DNA of 14,028 bases from Clostridia bacterium (lineage in GTDB: Bacteria; Bacillota; Clostridia; Oscillospirales; Acutalibacteraceae): NCBI GenBank assembly GCA_017381395.1, contig JAFOCH010000017.1, forward strand, positions 1 to 14,028, given 5' to 3'. This document shows positions 1-7,105 of the stretch, one piece after another (position 1 is the first letter of the stretch; every line of letters starts with the position of its first letter). The notes under the pieces are model-generated. The model was not told where the DNA came from and did no database searches. It was given only the letters and a program-made list of their open reading frames with translations. A program made the position numbers and the translations under genes.

Positions 1-1458
1 TTTATAGTTTTCGGCGGCAATTTTGTTACTGTTATCGTCGTCATTTTCGTCAGAAACGAGGGGACAGACGATGTAACCCTGCCTACCTTCGTCGAGATGT
101 TTTTTAATGTAACCGAATGCTCTCTCTCGTATTTTACTGTTAATTACAAAGGTTTCGATTGGCTGACGTCCCGGTGGAAGCTCGTCGAGTATGGAAATAT
201 CGAGGTCACCGTAAATCATCAGTGCAAGTGTACGCGGAATCGGCGTTGCCGACATAACCATAACGTGGGGATTAAGTGCCTTTGCTGAAAGCATGGCGCG
301 TTGATTTACGCCGAATCGGTGCTGTTCGTCGGTGATAACGAGCCCCAGTCGGTTGAATTCAACGTCATTTTGAATTATCGCGTGGGTGCCAACAATCAGG
401 TCGATGTCGCCTTCCTTTAATCGCGAAAGGATTTCTGCTCGCTTTTTTGCCGTAGTTGATCCGGTCAAAAGGGCAATCTGCATTCCCGTTTTGGAAAACA
501 TTTTTACAAATGATGCAAAGTGCTGTTCGGCGAGTATTTCGGTCGGAGCCATCATGGTCGCCTGCAATCCGTTCTTTATCGCGGTATAGCAAACAGCGGC
601 GGCAACTGCCGTTTTACCCGAGCCGACGTCCCCTTGGATGAGCCGATTCATCATAATTCCGTGGTTCATATCGTTAACGCAGTCGCTAATCGCATTTTTC
701 TGCGCATTCGTGAGCGAGAAGGGGAGCAACTGCTCGAATTCGGCCGTGTAATCGGTTTCTATGTTGTACGAATTGGCGAGTTTACTGCTCTGCTTAATCA
801 TTCTCATTCCGAGCTGTAAGCCAAAAAGCTCGTCAAAAACCAATCTGCGCCTTGCCTTATTCAGTGCGGCAAAGCTGTCAGGAAAATGAATATTTCTAAT
901 CGCATAGTCATATCCGCAAAGCTTGTATTTATCCAGAATTTCCTGCGGTAAGTATTCATCAAATCTTGCGCTCGAAAGGGCGGTTTTTACCGTTTTTTCG
1001 ATAGCGTATGTGTTGAGTGAGTCGGTTTGGCGGTAAATCGGTCTAATTTTTGCGCCGTCTGGGGTGAGAATTTCGGGCGACGACATTTCACGCCAAATCA
1101 AACTTCCGCCAATCTTGCCATAAAACATATACGTTTCACCGCATTTAATTTTATTCGCCTGGTATTTGTTATTAAAAATTGTGACGTTTAGCCGCATTCC
1201 GTTATCCTCGGCCTTAAACTTGTATAATGTCAAACCTTTGCGAATTCGGTTTTCGGCAGGGGAAGTGATTACGGTTGCTTTCACACAGGCGATTTCTCCG
1301 ATTTCTGTTTCTTTTATGGCCTTTATCTTTGAATAATCGATATAATTTCGGGGGTAAAAATGAAAAAGGGCGTCGACGGTATCCACGCCCAACCTTTTAA
1401 AAAGTTGGGCGCGTTTATCGCCAACACCTTTAATTGTAGATATTTTGTCGCCGGTCAT
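1..1458 (-). CDS. recG: ATP-dependent DNA helicase RecG (C-terminus cut by window edge)
   Basis: RecG is a superfamily 2 helicase that remodels stalled replication forks and branch-migrates Holliday junctions in the cytoplasm. The window holds the first 486 codons. About 190-200 residues (rest of the second helicase lobe and the C-terminal part) lie beyond the left edge, since the family is usually about 680 residues. Seen in the translation: an N-terminal wedge/OB region (about 1-230), Walker A GDVGSGKT at 276-283, the RecG-type DEQHRFG box starting at D377, and motif III SATP at 403-406 followed by IPRTLA. The ATG at 1458 is preceded by a GGAGGGAAG ribosome binding site. It lies 28 bases downstream of the fakA stop on the same strand with no terminator between, so the two are probably cotranscribed. 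Confidence 0.97.
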   Translation of the reverse strand, partial: MTGDKISTIKGVGDKRAQLFKRLGVDTVDALFHFYPRNYIDYSKIKAIKETEIGEIACVKATVITSPAENRIRKGLTLYKFKAEDNGMRLNVTIFNNKYQANKIKCGETYMFYGKIGGSLIWREMSSPEILTPDGAKIRPIYRQTDSLNTYAIEKTVKTALSSARFDEYLPQEILDKYKLCGYDYAIRNIHFPDSFAALNKARRRLVFDELFGLQLGMRMIKQSSKLANSYNIETDYTAEFEQLLPFSLTNAQKNAISDCVNDMNHGIMMNRLIQGDVGSGKTAVAAAVCYTAIKNGLQATMMAPTEILAEQHFASFVKMFSKTGMQIALLTGSTTAKKRAEILSRLKEGDIDLIVGTHAIIQNDVEFNRLGLVITDEQHRFGVNQRAMLSAKALNPHVMVMSATPIPRTLALMIYGDLDISILDELPPGRQPIETFVINSKIRERAFGYIKKHLDEGRQGYIVCPLVSDENDDDNSNKIAAENYK

Positions 1459-1486
1459 TTTTTCTTCCCTCCGGCTTATTTAATTT

Positions 1487-3148
1487 TTATTCGACAGAGA
1501 TTATAAAGTAGTAAACGGGCTGATTACCCTTTACTGCACTAATCTCGATTCCGCTCGGCAATTTTTCTTCCAACTTGGATACAACCTCTTCTGCCTGAGC
1601 ATCGCTAATATCTTCGCCGTAAATAACCGTTACAAAGCTCGAATTCTTTGTACACATTTTATTTGTCAGCTTAACGGTCGCCTTTATAGCGTCGGTTTCG
1701 GTGAATGAAAGCTTTCCGTTAATCATTGCAAGAATGTCGCCCTCTTTGATATCATAACCCTCAAAGTTACTGTTGCGAGCGGCATAGGTAATCTGACCTG
1801 TTGTAACGTTATCGGCGGCTTCCATCATGTTGACGGCGTTTTCATCGTCGTCGGCGCTCGGGTCGAATGCGAGCATAGCTGAAATTCCCATCGGTATAGT
1901 TCTGGTATGAAGAACTATAACCTTTCTGGTTGCGATCGGCACAGTGAGCTCTGCAGCCATGATAATATTCTTATTATTCGGGAGAACGAATACCGTCTCG
2001 GCAGGGGTAAGCTCAACTGCGCGGAGAATATCCTCTGTGCTGGGGTTCATTGTTTGTCCGCCGCTAACGAGGGTATCAACGCCAAGGTCGGTAAAGAGCT
2101 GTTCAATTCCGTCGCCAACACAAACGCTGACAAATCCGTATTTCTTCTCGGGTTTAACGGGTGTATAGTCGTTTCCGCTTGGTGTCGAAATCTTTTCGGG
2201 TTCGCTTTCGCGGTCGTCGTGCTTCATACGCTCGTTTTGGTCGCGCATATTCTCAATTTTGAGATTTACGAGGGGACCGAATTCGAGAGCGTGTTCGATA
2301 GCATCGCCGGGATGATTGGTATGAACGTGAACTTTAATAATATCCTCATCGTCAACAACTACGCAGCTGTCACCGATCGATTCGAGATACTTTCTGAGCT
2401 CCAACGGGTCGGTGGTAATAGCTTTGTCGCGATTGATAATGAATTCGGTGCAGTAGGTAAAGGTGATTTCTGCATCAGAGCTTGCGGCTGCGGAAAGTGA
2501 CTTTTCGGGAGCCGAAACTGTGGGTGCAGTTTTGCCCTCGATAATGCTTCCGCCCTTGAATACTTCGAGCATTCCTTCCAAAATGGTGACAAGTCCCTGA
2601 CCGCCGGCGTCAACACCGCCTGCTTTTTTGAGAACGGGGAGCATCTCGGGCGTCTGAGCGAGTGCTTCCTTTGCGCCGTCAAGTGCTGCTTCAAATGTTT
2701 CGACAAAGTCGTCAGATTCAACCTTTTTGGCTGTTTCTGCTGCAACTCTGGCTACTGTTAAAATGGTGCCCTCGGTCGGTTTCATAACCGCCTTGTAAGC
2801 GGCGGTAACGCCCAATGACAGAGCTTCTGCGAATACCTTACCGCCAACCTCGGTTTGTCCCTTTAATCCCTTTGAAATTCCGCGGAAGAGGAGAGAAAGG
2901 ATAACACCAGAGTTACCTCTTGCTCCACGAAGGAAGGATGAAGCGGCTGTATCAGCAACCACTGTTGCAGTAGGGTTGCTCAGACGGCTGAGCTCACGTA
3001 CAGAGCTTGATATAGTCATCGACATATTAGTACCTGTATCACCGTCGGGAACAGGGAATACGTTTAATTGGTCGATTTTTTCGCGGTTATTTGTAATATT
3101 GTTCGCACCCGAAATGAATGCGTCACGAAGAATTTGTCCGTTTATCAC
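1487..3148 (-). CDS. fakA: Fatty acid kinase catalytic subunit FakA (DAK2 domain, YloV family)
   Basis: FakA phosphorylates exogenous fatty acids held by a FakB (DegV-family) partner, so they can enter phospholipid synthesis. The N-terminal DAK2 kinase-like domain carries the nucleotide/Mg site PVPDGDTGTNM (roughly residues 32-42 from the chosen start), then RGARGNSGVILS and KKAGGVDAGGQGL. The central and C-terminal parts match the FakA middle domain and DegV-like C-terminal domain, and the length (553 residues) is normal. Start choice: the longest frame opens at a TTG (3166) with no ribosome binding site before it. The GTG at 3148 has GGGAG at 3164-3160, about 11 bases upstream, and begins the family-like V-INGQILRDAF. 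The GTG is therefore preferred but not certain. It sits between the Asp23 gene (42 bases upstream) and recG. No fakB is in the window. Confidence 0.95.
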   Translation of the reverse strand: MINGQILRDAFISGANNITNNREKIDQLNVFPVPDGDTGTNMSMTISSSVRELSRLSNPTATVVADTAASSFLRGARGNSGVILSLLFRGISKGLKGQTEVGGKVFAEALSLGVTAAYKAVMKPTEGTILTVARVAAETAKKVESDDFVETFEAALDGAKEALAQTPEMLPVLKKAGGVDAGGQGLVTILEGMLEVFKGGSIIEGKTAPTVSAPEKSLSAAASSDAEITFTYCTEFIINRDKAITTDPLELRKYLESIGDSCVVVDDEDIIKVHVHTNHPGDAIEHALEFGPLVNLKIENMRDQNERMKHDDRESEPEKISTPSGNDYTPVKPEKKYGFVSVCVGDGIEQLFTDLGVDTLVSGGQTMNPSTEDILRAVELTPAETVFVLPNNKNIIMAAELTVPIATRKVIVLHTRTIPMGISAMLAFDPSADDDENAVNMMEAADNVTTGQITYAARNSNFEGYDIKEGDILAMINGKLSFTETDAIKATVKLTNKMCTKNSSFVTVIYGEDISDAQAEEVVSKLEEKLPSGIEISAVKGNQPVYYFIISVE

Positions 3149-3190
3149 TTTTATAAACACTCCCAAAATTTATCGCTAAAATGTAAGGTG

Positions 3191-3535
3191 TTATTCGGTT
3201 TTGATTCCGTCAACGTGAATGGTAACCTTCTTAACCTTAATACCTGTTGTGGATTCGACGGTATATTTAACCTTGTGTACAATGCTGTTTGCAATTGCGT
3301 TAATATTTATTCCATAGCTTACAATTATATGAAGATCGACTGTTATAGAGTCAAAGTTACCCTTAACAGTGATACCCTTTTCGGGTGTACGTCTGAAAAG
3401 GCCAACAACCTTCTGCGGAATGTTAGGAACCATTCCGGCTACACCATAGCAGGATGATGCCGCATTACCGATAAGCTTTGCAAAATATGAGTTTGAAATT
3501 GTGATTGTACCGTTTCTGTTTTCGTAAGAGATCAT
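3191..3535 (-). CDS. Asp23/Gls24 family envelope-stress protein (YloU-like)
   Basis: This is a 114-residue cytoplasmic protein of the Asp23/Gls24/YloU family. Members are abundant in Gram-positives and are linked to cell-envelope homeostasis; their biochemical role is not settled. The protein starts with the family pattern of a short strand (NRNGTITISNSYFAKLIGNAA), then GVAGM, a TVDLHIIVSYGININAIA core and a VKKVTIHVDGI end. The ATG at 3535 follows an AAAGGAG site with good spacing. It is the first gene of the Asp23-fakA-recG run. In Bacillus the same order appears as yloU-yloV, with serine dehydratase genes before recG; those are absent here. I see no convincing sigma-A promoter in the 90 bases upstream, only an inverted repeat. 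Confidence 0.93.
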   Translation of the reverse strand: MISYENRNGTITISNSYFAKLIGNAASSCYGVAGMVPNIPQKVVGLFRRTPEKGITVKGNFDSITVDLHIIVSYGININAIANSIVHKVKYTVESTTGIKVKKVTIHVDGIKTE

Positions 3536-3580
3536 AATATGCTCCTTTTCTCCGCATTATGTGTAATTTGTATCGCGAAT

Positions 3581-3611
3581 GATTTGCAACCTATGCGGAT
3601 TGATGCAAATC
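3581..3611. repeat. Inverted repeat upstream of the Asp23 gene
   Basis: The arms GATTTGCA (3581-3588) and TGCAAATC (3604-3611) are perfect 8-base complements around a 15-base spacer. A second pair, CCGCAT at 3552-3557 and ATGCGG at 3593-3598, overlaps this, the latter inside the spacer. It lies between the stop of the solute-binding protein gene and the start of the Asp23 gene. No U-tract follows on the minus strand, so it is not a canonical terminator. It could be an operator or a leader RNA structure for the Asp23-fakA-recG operon. The function is inferred only. Confidence 0.5.
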
Positions 3612-3625
3612 AAATTTATTCATTA

Positions 3626-5128
3626 TTATAGATCGGTGTAAATGTCGCTTATGCTGATCTTAATATCCTCAACTGCATTTGAATAAACAAAAACGCCCTT
3701 TCGGTTGCAGAGGGGAATAATCGGCATTTCACTGACACACGCACTGATAACGGTGGAAATATCGGCATTGTTTTCATAAAAAGCGCTGATCATTTCGCTC
3801 GTATATGTTTCGCTCACTCCAGGAATTACATTCTTTAAAAACACGTCGCGAAGGTCCATATTTTTATTCAGCTTAATCTCGCCGATATATATATCGTAAT
3901 CATTGTTTTGAATCATTTGGCTGTAATCCTTGAAGCTTTCGGCTTCGGTAATAATGATTTCGATTCCGACCTGTTTAAGCTGTTGAGCGATAAGCTCGGC
4001 GGCCAATTTACGCGAAATATTTTCTTTATTATAAAGCAAGGTGAAGGTGATTCTTTCACCTGTTTGGGCAACGTAATAGCCGTCGGTATCTTTACTATTA
4101 TAACCTAATTGTTCGAGATAAGCAACTACTTGTTTAATATTTTGTTCCGAACTGATGTGTTGAAGCTCGTTTGCTTCCTTCCAATTGGCAGGGAAAATGC
4201 CAGTAGCAGCCGTTGCAAAACTGAAATATGCGGACTTTACGATTTCGGCTCTGGATAGGGCTGCACTGATTGCAACACGCATCTCGGTTTTTGATAAAAG
4301 ATGGTTGTTTTTGTTCATTCCCAGATAAACAATGTTTGTCAGCGGAATGCTTTTTTGCGTTCCGTTCATCTTCGGAATTGTGTTATCCGAAAATTCGGAG
4401 TATATCATGTCAACGGCATTAACCTCGACCATGTGCGAGAGCGACTCGTTATCGGGTGTATCAATTAAGCTGATGTAATCAAACTTTGCTTTTCCGTTAT
4501 AATAGCTTTTGTTCGGAATGAGTCGAAAGCTGTTTTCACCATCTATTACATATCGACCGCATCCAATAGGAGGAATTGTTCGGTCGTTTGAGTCCTTTGT
4601 TTCTGCCGTTCCGTTTCTAAAAATAGGGAAATCAAGCAGATTGACAAAATACGGGTCATGTTTGTAAAGGTCAAATATAATCGTCTTTTGGTCAAATATC
4701 GAACAAGCTTTAATGTTATCAAATTGTGACTTGTATTTGTTATCGGTTTTCTTTGCCTGATTAAAGGAGTATTTTACGTCGTCGGCGGTTAGCAGTGTGC
4801 TGTCGGTAAATCTAACGTCCTTTAAGGTGACGGTGACCCGTTGCTTGTCAATGCTAATTTCGTCGGCCAGAAAATATACAGGGCTGAAAGCATCGTCAAG
4901 CTTGACAAGTGGGTCGTACAGAAGCATACTCAGCTCCTGATTAACCTTTGTTACCGCGATGTAGGGGTTGAGCGAATCGGTAGAGGAAAAGGGAAGTGCA
5001 ATTCCACTCTCTTCTTTTTTGCCGGAATTGTTATCAGGAAGGGTTTCGTTCGAATTGCCGCCTGAATTACACGAGGAGAATATTATTAAGCATAACAAAA
5101 TAATGGAAATTAGTCGAAATTTCTTCAT
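3626..5128 (-). CDS. ABC transporter solute-binding lipoprotein, family 5 (OppA/DppA-type)
   Basis: This is a 500-residue extracellular lipoprotein of SBP family 5 (SBP_bac_5), whose members bind peptides, nickel or similar solutes and deliver them to an ABC permease. The N-terminus has KK-F-R, a hydrophobic stretch and a lipobox FSSC with the lipidation Cys at residue 20, followed by a Ser/Gly/Asn-rich linker. The family core is visible: LLYDPLVKLD, the VTLKDVRFTDSTLLTADDVKYSF segment (about residues 99-125), and PIIPLCNRKGVFVY near the C-terminus. The length is normal. The ATG at 5128 follows AAGGAGGAG. No permease or ATPase gene is adjacent, so it is either an orphan binding protein or works with a transporter elsewhere. 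The ligand cannot be read from the sequence. Its promoter is divergent from that of the transglutaminase-like gene. Confidence 0.92.
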   Translation of the reverse strand: MKKFRLISIILLCLIIFSSCNSGGNSNETLPDNNSGKKEESGIALPFSSTDSLNPYIAVTKVNQELSMLLYDPLVKLDDAFSPVYFLADEISIDKQRVTVTLKDVRFTDSTLLTADDVKYSFNQAKKTDNKYKSQFDNIKACSIFDQKTIIFDLYKHDPYFVNLLDFPIFRNGTAETKDSNDRTIPPIGCGRYVIDGENSFRLIPNKSYYNGKAKFDYISLIDTPDNESLSHMVEVNAVDMIYSEFSDNTIPKMNGTQKSIPLTNIVYLGMNKNNHLLSKTEMRVAISAALSRAEIVKSAYFSFATAATGIFPANWKEANELQHISSEQNIKQVVAYLEQLGYNSKDTDGYYVAQTGERITFTLLYNKENISRKLAAELIAQQLKQVGIEIIITEAESFKDYSQMIQNNDYDIYIGEIKLNKNMDLRDVFLKNVIPGVSETYTSEMISAFYENNADISTVISACVSEMPIIPLCNRKGVFVYSNAVEDIKISISDIYTDL

Positions 5129-5161
5129 AAATTCTCCTCCTTATATTATAAATTTAATCTT

Positions 5162-5190
5162 ATTTTACAATATTTTCTCCATTTAATCAA
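5162..5190 (-). promoter_or_regulatory. Probable sigma-A promoter for the solute-binding protein gene
   Basis: On the minus strand, -35 TTGATT (5190-5185), a 17-base spacer and -10 TAAAAT (5167-5162) lie about 35 bases before the start codon. It sits in the shared divergent region with the promoter at 5228-5256. Both hexamers are one or two bases from consensus. Confidence 0.6.
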
Positions 5191-5227
5191 TAGATTTAAC
5201 CCCATTTCAAAAAAACTGTAACAATTG

Positions 5228-5256
5228 TTGAAATAAATGATGCCATATGTTAAAAT
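5228..5256 (+). promoter_or_regulatory. Probable sigma-A promoter for the transglutaminase-like dockerin gene
   Basis: -35 TTGAAA (5228-5233), a 17-base spacer and -10 TAAAAT (5251-5256) put the transcript start near 5263. This lies downstream of the in-frame ATG at 5247 and so excludes that ATG as the start. Confidence 0.7.
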
Positions 5257-5297
5257 GTTTATGTATGAAATCAATAAATTTAGCTTTGGAGGAAAAA

Positions 5298-6944
5298 ATG
5301 AACAGGTTAAAAAAGTGTTTATGTGCGATTTTATCAATTGTGTTGATTATTACTGCGTTGCCGGTGGCTATCGTAGCTTCGGGTGAAATAGTGACATATT
5401 CAACCACCCTAAGTGAACTCGAAGAGCAATTGTATTTAGGGTACAAGGATATGGCAAAAAACATTTATGTACATTCTTATTCAGCTACATATAACGACGT
5501 TTCGACAGCCATCGAGAATGTGTTTAATGAACGACCTGATGTATTTTACGTTGCAAAGACTATAAATTGCTCAATTGCTTCTGATGGATATGTGAATACG
5601 ATTACTCCTGTATACCTCTTTACTGCCGAAGAAGTTGAATCTGCAAAAACAGCTATTAACAAATCCGTTAATGCGCTTATCGGCGATCTTGATAGCAGCA
5701 TGACCGACATTCAAAAGCTGCTGCTTTTACATGATAGAATGATTCTGGATATCGAATGTGTCGATGAGGATGATGTTGATATATACGATACCGTGACCGA
5801 AAATGATTATACAATTTATGGTGCTTTTGTAAGTAAAAAAGGCGTTTGTGAAGCATATGCAAAGGCGTTTAAATATTGCGTCGATTTACTTGGCATTGAG
5901 AATGAGGTTGTTCCGTACTCTACTACAAACAGATGCATGTGGAACCAGGTAAAGACCGGTGGAAAATGGTACAATGTTGACGTTAGAAGTGATGATTATT
6001 ATTCATCAGGATTGTTTTCTAATGTTGATCACCGATGCTTCCTTTTCTCTGATACCGCTGCATTGGACAAGGGGTATAACGAGGGGTATTTGACCAAAGG
6101 AGCAACCGATACAACTTATGACAGTAATGCTTTTTGGAAAAATAGTATTTCATCGGTGTTTATGGCAGGGGATGTTTTTGTATACACACATAAACGAGGT
6201 ATGATTTGCACTTATGACTTTACAACCGGGGCATCTACTACATTGGTAACACTTACTGAACGATGGAAAATTCCAAATACAAATGGCGGTGGGTATCCGA
6301 ATTATTTTGTGCGTGCTATCTACTACAATGGATATATTTACTATAACATGCCCAAAGCAATTTGTACCATTCGTCCCGATGGAACAGGTAAAAGTATCAT
6401 TTATACTTATTCTGTTGACGACCGCCAGATTTTTGGACTTGGATATAATAATGGCGTACCTAGTTTTACAGTCAGAGCGGATGCTTACTCTGAGGATCAC
6501 ATAATCCCGCTTACCCAAACGACAAAGATTCTCAAAGCTATTAACGTGACAACTAACCCCACAAAAACCGTTTATATGAAGGGAGAAACTCTCGATACCA
6601 GTGGAATGGTTGTAACCGCATCATATAGCGATGGAAGTAAATTTGATCTTATCGATACCGATTATACTGTATCTGAATTTGATTCAAGTTCAGTTGGGTC
6701 AAAGTCCCTCACCATTTCCTACGGAGGCAAGACTTGTCCTCTTAATTTGAGTGTGGTTGATTATGGTGATATTGATATGGACTACTCATGTACAAGTTCG
6801 GATTTGCTCAAATTACAGCAGCATTTCTTCGAAATTAGTATCCTTTCGGATAGTGAAGTTACCTTAGCGGATATTGATAAGAATGGTATTCTCGATTCGG
6901 TAGATATTTTGACGCTTCAAACAAAAATATTGGGTGTTTTTTAA
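5298..6944 (+). CDS. Secreted transglutaminase-like / Ig-like / dockerin protein, probably catalytically altered
   Basis: This is a 548-residue exported multidomain protein. Domains in order: Sec signal peptide (1 to about 28, ending near AIVASG); helical lead-in; transglutaminase-like domain (about 130-260) with KGVCEAYAKAF (Cys184), the WNQVK..GKWYNVDV strand (Asp228) and a closing RCFLFSD; a beta-propeller-like stretch (about 275-400) with YNGYIYYN and ICTIRPDGTGK, resembling DUF5050 blades; a bacterial Ig-like Big_3-type domain (about 410-487); and a type I dockerin (490-546) with two Ca loops starting at D491 and D525. The usual HxWN catalytic His is Cys213 here (CMWN), so ordinary transglutaminase/protease activity is doubtful. 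The ATG at 5298 has GGAGG five bases upstream; an in-frame ATG at 5247 lies inside the promoter. The dockerin implies attachment to a cohesin partner outside the cell. The substrate is unknown. Confidence 0.88.
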   Translation: MNRLKKCLCAILSIVLIITALPVAIVASGEIVTYSTTLSELEEQLYLGYKDMAKNIYVHSYSATYNDVSTAIENVFNERPDVFYVAKTINCSIASDGYVNTITPVYLFTAEEVESAKTAINKSVNALIGDLDSSMTDIQKLLLLHDRMILDIECVDEDDVDIYDTVTENDYTIYGAFVSKKGVCEAYAKAFKYCVDLLGIENEVVPYSTTNRCMWNQVKTGGKWYNVDVRSDDYYSSGLFSNVDHRCFLFSDTAALDKGYNEGYLTKGATDTTYDSNAFWKNSISSVFMAGDVFVYTHKRGMICTYDFTTGASTTLVTLTERWKIPNTNGGGYPNYFVRAIYYNGYIYYNMPKAICTIRPDGTGKSIIYTYSVDDRQIFGLGYNNGVPSFTVRADAYSEDHIIPLTQTTKILKAINVTTNPTKTVYMKGETLDTSGMVVTASYSDGSKFDLIDTDYTVSEFDSSSVGSKSLTISYGGKTCPLNLSVVDYGDIDMDYSCTSSDLLKLQQHFFEISILSDSEVTLADIDKNGILDSVDILTLQTKILGVF

Positions 6945-6968
6945 ACAAAATATATAAAGCAATTTGAC

Positions 6969-7014
6969 AATGGTGGCTTGATGTAGAAATTCAAGCCGCC
7001 ATTTTGTTTATTTT
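6969..7014 (+). terminator. Intrinsic terminator after the transglutaminase-like gene
   Basis: The arms AATGGTGGCTTG (6969-6980) and CAAGCCGCCATT (6992-7003) form a 12-pair stem with one G-T pair, followed by a T-rich tract (TTTTGTTTATTTT). It starts 24 bases after the stop codon. Confidence 0.85.
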
Positions 7015-7046
7015 GTAGAATTGGCTTTTATATATGTATGTAATTA

Positions 7047-7075
7047 TTGCTTTTTTATGAATAATGTGATAAAAT
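7047..7075 (+). promoter_or_regulatory. Probable sigma-A promoter for the second dockerin gene
   Basis: -35 TTGCTT (7047-7052), a 17-base spacer and -10 TAAAAT (7070-7075), with a TG just upstream of the -10 element. With the terminator before it, this makes the gene an independent transcription unit. Confidence 0.6.
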
Positions 7076-7105
7076 CTACCTATCTATGCAAAGGAGATGC
7101 AACAA

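Noticed and set aside
97..819. Several plus-strand open frames antisense to recG
   Set aside because: The minus-strand frame carries RecG motifs throughout; the plus-strand frames are overlapping, short and featureless.
1907..2500. Long open frame (197 codons) on the plus strand antisense to fakA
   Set aside because: It lies wholly inside a clear fakA coding region, has no ribosome binding site and a Cys/Asn-rich composition with no family resemblance; it is a shadow frame.
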